7,028 nt of DNA from an uncultured Lachnospiraceae bacterium. GTDB lineage: Bacteria > Bacillota_A > Clostridia > Lachnospirales > Lachnospiraceae. Below the pieces are notes generated by a model. It saw only the letters and a list, made by a program, of their open reading frames with translations, did not search any database and had not been told where the DNA came from. The position numbers and the translations under genes are program-made. The stretch spans positions 1 to 7,028 of the forward strand of contig CAMOFS010000080.1 in assembly GCA_946613735.1 (NCBI GenBank), in the 5' to 3' direction. Positions 1 to 4,650 of this stretch are shown piece by piece (the first letter of the stretch is position 1; each line of letters starts with the position of its first letter).

Positions 1-1
1 A

Positions 2-1309
2 GACGTGGTCGCCAAGGCCTTAAGCTATGGCAAAGAGGGCAATCTGATAGAGAGGTTTGTCGCATCCTCAGAGCTTGCAGGGGGAGCTACCAAGGACTTT
101 CCCCTTACGCTTACCGCTGATGTGGGACAGGTGAGCGAGCTTTTAGAGAGCAGGAGTGCAGATCTCAATACCGAGGCTAAAAACTACGGACTCAAGCGAG
201 AGAACGGACAGTTTGTTATCACAGATGGCCAGAACGGAGTAGATGTTAAGATCGATGAGTCAGCCGTGGCTATCGCAGATTATATAAGCAGTGACTGGAA
301 TGGCGGTGATGCCACCATCGAGCTCGTGACTGAGGTGGACGAGCCCAAGGGCAAAAAGGAGGATCTTGAGCAGGTCAAGGATGTGCTGGGTACCTTCAAC
401 ACCGATTTTTCGACTTCCTCGGCTGCCAGAGCCAACAACGTATCAAACGGCACAAGACTGATCAACGGTTCCGTTATATACCCCGGAGAGGAGTTTTCTG
501 TGGCCAAGCATCTTAATCCGATGACAGCTGAAAACGGTTACCAGCCCGCTCCCTCTTATGAGAACGGAGCAACTGTAGAGACCTATGGCGGTGGTATCTG
601 CCAGGTATCCTCCACCCTGTACAACGCAGTTATGAGGGCAGAGCTTGAGATAGTCACACGCTCCTGCCATTCCATGATAGTATCCTATGTACAGCCATCC
701 ATGGATGCGGCGATAGCCGGTGATTCCAAGGACTTTGTATTCAGAAACAACCAGGAGTACCCCGTCTACATCGACGGCTACACCTCCGGCGGCAAGATCT
801 ACTTTACCGTATATGGCAAGGAGACCAGGGATCCTAACCGTACCGTGGAGTTTGAGAGCGAGGTTATCGAGCAGATCGATCCCATCAGTACCTACTCCGC
901 ATCCCCCGAGCTTCCCGTGGGTACCATCACAAAGACTTCGGGTTCGGCTCATACGGGATACACAGCCCGCCTCTGGAAGATAGTCAAGGAAAACGGCAAG
1001 GAAGTCAGCCGTGACGTATACAATAATTCCAAGTACCGTGTTACCAACAACACCTACGTGGTGGGTACACAGTCTGACAATGCCAAGGCAGTGAATGCCA
1101 TGAATGAGGCCATTGCCACCCAGGATACTGACACCATCAATGCGGCAGCTGCCAAGTGGGCCGCTGCGGCAGCTGACGATGACACAGATAAAAAGGATGA
1201 CAAGAAAAAGACCACTGCATCGGAAGAAAAGAAGGTCAAAGAGGAAGTAACCGAAAGTGAGTCCGACACCGAGGCCGAAGAGGACGAGGTATCAGATGAG
1301 GAGGAATAA
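2..1309 (+). CDS. VanW family protein, 5'-partial
   Basis: The reading frame is open to the left edge (the codon before the GTG at 5 is an in-frame GAC), so the true start, and any signal peptide or membrane anchor, lies outside the window. Counting from that GTG, residues about 25-155 resemble the putative peptidoglycan-binding domain (PG_binding_4 type) that commonly precedes VanW domains. Residues about 155-290 form the VanW domain, with YPGEEFS at 159 and the hallmark YGGGICQVSSTLYNA at 194-208, followed by the HSMIVSYVQPSMDAAI stretch. A short beta-rich region follows to about 355, then an alanine-rich stretch and a highly charged Lys/Asp/Glu tail (about 391-434). VanW was named from vancomycin-resistance clusters, but its biochemical role is unknown. 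Chromosomal copies such as this one occur widely in Clostridia without vanHAX genes, and none are seen here, so a resistance role should not be assumed. The C-terminus overlaps the next gene by 14 bp, suggesting translational coupling. Confidence 0.9.
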   Translation, partial: DVVAKALSYGKEGNLIERFVASSELAGGATKDFPLTLTADVGQVSELLESRSADLNTEAKNYGLKRENGQFVITDGQNGVDVKIDESAVAIADYISSDWNGGDATIELVTEVDEPKGKKEDLEQVKDVLGTFNTDFSTSSAARANNVSNGTRLINGSVIYPGEEFSVAKHLNPMTAENGYQPAPSYENGATVETYGGGICQVSSTLYNAVMRAELEIVTRSCHSMIVSYVQPSMDAAIAGDSKDFVFRNNQEYPVYIDGYTSGGKIYFTVYGKETRDPNRTVEFESEVIEQIDPISTYSASPELPVGTITKTSGSAHTGYTARLWKIVKENGKEVSRDVYNNSKYRVTNNTYVVGTQSDNAKAVNAMNEAIATQDTDTINAAAAKWAAAAADDDTDKKDDKKKTTASEEKKVKEEVTESESDTEAEEDEVSDEEE

Positions 1310-1880
1310 AAGCGTAAGCGATCTGCCTGTATTTGGGACAGCAGCCTGCGGCATGAGCCTGGTGCTTACCAAGTGGGTTGCTCTTTCCGGCACACTTGAG
1401 CTTTTGTCTTCACATGGGGATGTCCTTCGTGAGGCTTTGCCCCATACACTTATTGACAGGACGTATTCGTTTTCCAAGTATCTTTCTGTGGAAAGAGATA
1501 TTGAGGTGGCTAGCCGTAGCGGGGTCGCCTCATTTTGCAAAACAGGACCCGGTGGGATCTACCATGCGCTGTGGGATCTGGCCGCTGAGGCAGATGCCGG
1601 AGTGGAGGTTTTCATGGACCGCATTCCCATCCGGCAGGAGACGGTGGAGATCTGTGAGGTTCTGGACGTGGATCCCTACGGTCTGGACTGCGAAGGCTGT
1701 CTTTTGATGGCCTGTGAAAAGCCGCAGCCACTCTGTGAGGCATTTTTTTCATCCGGGATAGAGGCCTGTGTCATCGGGGACGTGACAGACAGCCGCGATA
1801 GGGTTATAATAACCGGTGGTACCAGACGGTATTTATCACCACGTCCTCCTGAGCGAAGCGGGATCAACCTGTCATCCTGA
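1296..1880 (+). CDS. Short HypE/AIR-synthase C-terminal-domain-like protein
   Basis: This 194-residue protein matches the second half of HypE-type hydrogenase maturation factors. It has VLTKWVALSGT (residues about 24-34), like the VTKGIALEGT region of HypE, then GPGGIYHALWDLAAEADAGVEV, then IPIRQETVEICEVLDVDPYGL, and ends the fold with VIGDVTDSRDRVIITGGTRRYL. Full HypE is about 330 residues. The N-terminal ATP-binding AIRS domain is absent, and so is the C-terminal PRxC cysteine that carries the carbamoyl/cyanide group. It therefore should not act as a normal HypE, and no other hydrogenase gene is nearby. The ATG at 1296 is preferred over the in-frame GTG at 1257 because the latter would overlap the VanW gene by 53 bp; a purine-rich CGAGG lies 6 nt before the ATG. 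The last 12 residues and the stop codon are encoded by an intergenic-type repeat, so the tail is probably not ancestral. The function is unknown. Confidence 0.75.
   Translation: MRRNKSVSDLPVFGTAACGMSLVLTKWVALSGTLELLSSHGDVLREALPHTLIDRTYSFSKYLSVERDIEVASRSGVASFCKTGPGGIYHALWDLAAEADAGVEVFMDRIPIRQETVEICEVLDVDPYGLDCEGCLLMACEKPQPLCEAFFSSGIEACVIGDVTDSRDRVIITGGTRRYLSPRPPERSGINLSS
1843..1865 (+). repeat. Repeat copy 1, core TCCTGAGCGAAGCG
   Basis: This copy contains the 14-nt core TCCTGAGCGAAGCG at 1847-1860, flanked by GTCC on the left and GGATC on the right. Compared with copy 2 it lacks two bases (AA) after the core and has one substitution (C for A at 1846), so its hairpin is imperfect. It lies wholly inside the reading frame of the HypE-like gene and encodes part of its C-terminal tail. 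The start-to-start distance between the two cores is 28 bp. Confidence 0.8.
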
Positions 1881-1895
1881 GCGAAGCGAAGGATC
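1871..1895 (+). repeat. Repeat copy 2, hairpin-forming, core TCCTGAGCGAAGCG
   Basis: This is the fuller copy, with its core at 1875-1888. It folds into a compact hairpin: ATCCT (1874-1878) pairs with AGGAT (1890-1894), a tandem G.A/A.G mismatch follows, then GC pairs with GC around a GAA triloop (1883-1885). Its TGA at 1878-1880 is the stop codon of the HypE-like gene. The repeat sits 22 nt before the start codon of the Lrp-type gene. From memory, close variants of this motif occur between genes in many unrelated bacteria with no settled function; that was not checked here. There is no run of T after the hairpin, so it is not a typical terminator. Confidence 0.8.
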
Positions 1896-1904
1896 TTATA
1901 TCAG

Positions 1905-1910
1905 AGGAGA
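1905..1910 (+). promoter_or_regulatory. Ribosome binding site of the Lrp-type gene
   Basis: AGGAGA lies 6 nt before the ATG at 1917. It is the strongest Shine-Dalgarno in the first five-gene block, and it belongs to the one gene there that does not overlap its upstream neighbour. The repeat hairpin ends 10 nt upstream of it, leaving the site free. Confidence 0.8.
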
Positions 1911-1916
1911 GCATAT

Positions 1917-2399
1917 ATGAGGGAAAAGATATTACACTACATAGAGAGAAACGCAAGGATAGATCTCAAGGATCTGGCGGTGATGCTGGAGACGGACGAG
2001 GCAGTGGTTTTAAATGAACTTGAGGCCATGGAGTCCGAGCACATAATCTGTGGCTACAATTCGCTTATCGACTGGGACAAGGCCGGTATAGAAAAGGTCA
2101 TGGCCATGATCGAGGTCCGGGTCACTCCTCAGAGGGGCATGGGCTTTGACAAGGTGGCATCCCGTATCTACAACTATCCGGAGGTTCGTTCCGTATACCT
2201 TATCTCCGGTGGCTTTGATTTCATGGTCATCTTAGAGGGCAAGACCCTACGCGAGGTGGCAGAGTTTGTTGCAAATAAGCTTTCCACCCTCGAGTCAGTT
2301 CTTTCCACCAAGACCAATTTTATTTTAAAAAAATACAAGGACTACGGCACCATTATGGTTGAACAGCCTTCCGACGAAAGGATGAAGGTGTCGCTATGA
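1917..2399 (+). CDS. Lrp/AsnC family transcriptional regulator
   Basis: The 160-residue product has the standard size and layout of the Lrp/AsnC (feast/famine) family. Residues about 1-50 form the N-terminal winged helix-turn-helix (EKILHYIERNARIDLKDLAVML, then a recognition-helix region and IICGYNSLIDW). Residues about 62-145 form the RAM effector-binding and oligomerisation domain (KVMAMIEVRVTPQ, VRSVYLISGGFDFMVILEG, STKTNFILKKYKDYG). Members bind DNA as dimers to octamers and often sense amino acids. The start at 1917 is fixed by AGGAGA 6 nt upstream. The stop overlaps the start of the aminotransferase gene in an ATGA, so the two are almost certainly co-translated. The tight linkage suggests, without proving, that it regulates this aminotransferase or its own operon. 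No clear operator was recognised. Confidence 0.93.
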   Translation: MREKILHYIERNARIDLKDLAVMLETDEAVVLNELEAMESEHIICGYNSLIDWDKAGIEKVMAMIEVRVTPQRGMGFDKVASRIYNYPEVRSVYLISGGFDFMVILEGKTLREVAEFVANKLSTLESVLSTKTNFILKKYKDYGTIMVEQPSDERMKVSL

Positions 2400-3556
2400 G
2401 AGATCCCCTGTCAAAGACTATAGTAGGGATAGAACCCTCAGGCATCAGGAAGTTTTTTGATGTGGTAAGCGAGATGCCGGATGCCATCTCCCTGGGAGTG
2501 GGTGAGCCTGACTTTGATACCCCCTGGAGGGTCAGGGATGAGGCTATTTACTCATTGGAGCAGGGACGTACCTTTTACACCTCCAATTCCGGACTCAAGG
2601 AATTAAAGGAGGAGATCGCGGCATATCTTAACCGCAAATATGACCTGTCCTATGATCCTTATTCAGAGGTATTTGTTACAGTCGGTGGTTCCGAGGCCAT
2701 CGATGTGGGACTTCGTGCCATGCTGGATCCCGGGGATGAGGTTTTGATCCCCGAGCCATCTTATGTATCCTACAAGCCCTGTGCTATCCTTACGGGAGGT
2801 GTTCCCGTACCCATTCCCTTAAAGGAGGAGAATGAGTTCAGACTTACGGGGGCAGAGCTTTTAGAGCATATCACGGATAAGACCAAGATACTTATACTGC
2901 CTTTCCCCAACAATCCCACCGGTGCCATCATGGAACGAAAGGACCTGGAGGAGATAGTAAGGATAGTTATCGACCGTGATATTTTTGTCATGACCGATGA
3001 GATATATGCGGAGCTGACCTACGGTGAAGAGGGTCACGTCTCCATAGCCTCCTTCCCCGGTATGAAGGAGCGCACCATCTATATTAATGGTTTTTCAAAG
3101 GCTTTTGCCATGACCGGATGGAGACTGGGCTATGCCTGTGGTCCCAAGACCATCATAGAACAGATGCTAAAGATCCATCAGTATGCCATCATGTGTGCGC
3201 CTACCACCAGCCAGTATGCTGCTGTGGAGGCATTGCGTTCCTGCGACGAGGACGTGAAGCAGATGCGCGAGGAATATGACGACAGGCGCAGGTATCTGAT
3301 CCACCGTCTCCGCGAGATGGGTATGGACTGCTTCGAGCCTTTTGGAGCCTTTTACATTTTTCCTTCCATAAAAAAGTTCGGTATGAACTCCAATGATTTT
3401 GCGGAGCGGCTTTTGCGTGAAAAGAAGGTAGCGGTGGTTCCGGGCACCGCCTTTGGTGACAGTGGCGAAGGGTTTATCCGTATTTCCTACGCCTATTCTT
3501 TGGAGAGTCTTAAGACAGCCCTTGACCGTATAGAGGAGTTTGTATCAGCACTATGA
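2396..3556 (+). CDS. Class I/II PLP-dependent aminotransferase
   Basis: This complete 386-residue fold-type I aminotransferase transfers an amino group between an amino acid and a 2-oxo acid. Visible landmarks are SLGVGEPDFDTP near the N-terminus, the glycine-rich VGGSEAI of the phosphate-binding region, PNNPTG at 171-176 (Asn173 contacts the PLP ring oxygen in relatives), DEIYAELTYG with Asp201 and Tyr204, the PLP Schiff-base lysine Lys235 in GFSKAFAMTGWRLGYA, Arg243 for the PLP phosphate, and Arg362 in GFIRISYA for the substrate carboxylate. All key residues are present, so the enzyme should be active. It resembles the AspC/PatA-like branch; the actual substrate (aspartate, aromatic, branched-chain or diaminopimelate type) cannot be told from sequence. 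GAAGGTG 5 nt upstream is a usable ribosome site. It overlaps the regulator before it and the ATPase after it by 4 bp each. Confidence 0.93.
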   Translation: MRDPLSKTIVGIEPSGIRKFFDVVSEMPDAISLGVGEPDFDTPWRVRDEAIYSLEQGRTFYTSNSGLKELKEEIAAYLNRKYDLSYDPYSEVFVTVGGSEAIDVGLRAMLDPGDEVLIPEPSYVSYKPCAILTGGVPVPIPLKEENEFRLTGAELLEHITDKTKILILPFPNNPTGAIMERKDLEEIVRIVIDRDIFVMTDEIYAELTYGEEGHVSIASFPGMKERTIYINGFSKAFAMTGWRLGYACGPKTIIEQMLKIHQYAIMCAPTTSQYAAVEALRSCDEDVKQMREEYDDRRRYLIHRLREMGMDCFEPFGAFYIFPSIKKFGMNSNDFAERLLREKKVAVVPGTAFGDSGEGFIRISYAYSLESLKTALDRIEEFVSAL

Positions 3557-4401
3557 GATCCATGATCAATGCCAAACAACTTACCCACGAATTCTTCCGA
3601 AGGGATGAGGAGGGCAATGTGGAGGGGATCTCCGTAGCCTTAGATCATGTAGATCTGGATGTGGAGCCGGGACAGTTCATTGCCATTTTAGGACACAATG
3701 GCTCAGGCAAGTCCACCCTGGCAAAGCACATCAATGCGCTTTTGACTCCCTCGGAGGGGACTCTTATCGTGGACGGCAAGGATGTATCTGATCCGGCCAA
3801 CACCTTAGTCATCCGTGAGACGGCCGGGATGGTCTTTCAGAATCCTGACAATCAGATCATAGCCACAGTAGTGGAGGAGGACGTGGGCTTTGGACCGGAA
3901 AATATCGGTGTGCCCACCGATGAGATATGGACCCGGGTGGAGTCTGCCCTTAAGGGGGTAGGCATGTGGAAGTACCGCAGCCACAGCCCCAATCGTCTAT
4001 CCGGCGGACAAAAGCAACGGGTGGCCATAGCGGGAGTTATGGCTATGGAGCCCAAGTGCATTATTCTGGATGAGCCTACAGCCATGCTGGATCCCGACGG
4101 CAGAGCCGAGGTGATAAGGGTGGCTCATGAGCTTAACAGAAAAAAGGGGATCACTGTGATCCTCATTACCCACTACATGGAAGAGGTGGTGGGAGCCGAC
4201 TATGTCTATGTCATGGAAAAGGGGCATATCATCATGGACGGTACACCGGTGGAGATCTTTTCCAAGGTGGACGAGCTTATCGCCCATCGTCTTACTGTGC
4301 CGCAGATCACTCTTTTGGCACATGAGCTGAAAAAAGCCGGACTTAATATCCCTGATGGCATACTTACGCGGGAGGAACTCATCGACGCTCTCCTGAGATG
4401 A
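3553..4401 (+). CDS. ecfA1: Energy-coupling factor transporter ATPase, EcfA1 type
   Basis: This is a complete 282-residue ABC ATPase of the ECF family, which powers uptake of vitamins or metal ions together with EcfA2, the membrane protein EcfT and a substrate-binding S component. It shows Walker A GHNGSGKST (47-55), Q-loop VFQNPDNQI (Gln96), the EcfA-typical EEDVGFGPENIGVP, signature LSGGQKQR (149-156), Walker B CIILDEPT (Asp173, Glu174) and the switch histidine His207. The wording EPTAMLDP and THYMEE favours EcfA1 over EcfA2, which usually has TAGLDP and SHSMED. The start at 3553 overlaps the aminotransferase stop (ATGA). Met4 at 3562 is an alternative because many family members begin MIxxKxL; GAGGAG at 3533-3538 is rather far from either, consistent with coupled re-initiation. 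Partner genes are absent, and a terminator follows directly. Confidence 0.9.
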   Translation: MRSMINAKQLTHEFFRRDEEGNVEGISVALDHVDLDVEPGQFIAILGHNGSGKSTLAKHINALLTPSEGTLIVDGKDVSDPANTLVIRETAGMVFQNPDNQIIATVVEEDVGFGPENIGVPTDEIWTRVESALKGVGMWKYRSHSPNRLSGGQKQRVAIAGVMAMEPKCIILDEPTAMLDPDGRAEVIRVAHELNRKKGITVILITHYMEEVVGADYVYVMEKGHIIMDGTPVEIFSKVDELIAHRLTVPQITLLAHELKKAGLNIPDGILTREELIDALLR

Positions 4402-4424
4402 TCAGAAGAAAGATTGGTTTATAG

Positions 4425-4453
4425 AAAAAAGGCCGTTGAGGTCTTTTTTTTTT
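4425..4453 (+). terminator. Rho-independent terminator of the operon
   Basis: AAAAAAGGCC (4425-4434) pairs with GGTCTTTTTT (4440-4449), including one G-T pair, around the loop GTTGA, and is followed by more T to 4453. It begins 24 nt after the ecfA1 stop codon and should end the five-gene transcript. The A-rich left arm makes it partly symmetrical, but no minus-strand gene in this window would use it. Confidence 0.9.
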
Positions 4454-4494
4454 GCAAAAAAATGTAAGTTTAAAGTTCATTTTAGGTTTAGACA

Positions 4495-4523
4495 TTATCA
4501 TCACTTCATGGAAGGGCTATAAA
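4495..4523 (+). promoter_or_regulatory. Candidate sigma-A promoter for the secreted beta-helix gene
   Basis: TTATCA (4495-4500, four of six matches to TTGACA) and TATAAA (4518-4523, five of six to TATAAT) are separated by exactly 17 nt. Transcription would begin near 4530, giving a leader of about 120 nt before the ATG at 4651. The position just after the operon terminator and before a gene with its own strong ribosome site supports an independent promoter. It is a sequence match only. Confidence 0.5.
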
Positions 4524-4538
4524 GGCAAAGGTGCCGCC

Positions 4539-4571
4539 GGTGTAGAAAAATTCTTTTCACCCCGTTTTTTT
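4539..4571 (+). promoter_or_regulatory. Possible attenuator-like hairpin in the leader
   Basis: GGTG (4539-4542) and AAAA (4546-4549) can pair with TTTT (4554-4557) and CACC (4558-4561), with a 3-nt bulge TAG and a small loop. CCG and a run of seven T (4565-4571) follow. It looks like a weak terminator just downstream of the candidate start site. The stem is A/T-rich and the T run does not directly abut it. A second pairing, TTTATCCTT (4569-4577) with AAGGATAAA (4617-4625), would share the T run. No known riboswitch class was recognised in 4454-4650. Confidence 0.25.
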
Positions 4572-4637
4572 ATCCTTAATAGCGTATTTGTTATCAAAGG
4601 ATCAAGAGCAGACAAAAAGGATAAATCAATACAGGAC

Positions 4638-4643
4638 GGAGGT
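4638..4643 (+). promoter_or_regulatory. Strong ribosome binding site of the beta-helix gene
   Basis: GGAGGT, a perfect Shine-Dalgarno, lies 7 nt before the ATG at 4651. It settles the start of a gene that is open at the right edge and might otherwise be missed. Confidence 0.9.
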
Positions 4644-4650
4644 AAAACAC

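Noticed and set aside
443..952. Minus-strand open frame of 169 codons within the VanW gene
   Set aside because: It lies opposite the most conserved VanW region, its translation resembles no family, and it has no supporting gene context; it is a shadow of the real gene.
1257..1295. Upstream in-frame GTG start for the HypE-like gene
   Set aside because: It would overlap the VanW gene by 53 bp and add residues read from the VanW tail in another frame; the ATG at 1296 has better spacing to a purine-rich site.
1..1309. Vancomycin-resistance gene cluster suggested by VanW
   Set aside because: No vanH, vanA/B, vanX, vanS or vanR genes are present, and stand-alone VanW proteins are common in Clostridia without glycopeptide resistance.
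4505..4650. Possible c-di-GMP (GEMM) riboswitch upstream of the surface protein
   Set aside because: A GGCAAA-like string is present near 4523, but the conserved GAAA tetraloop, CGCAAAG segment and closing 3' GC-rich stem were not found in order.
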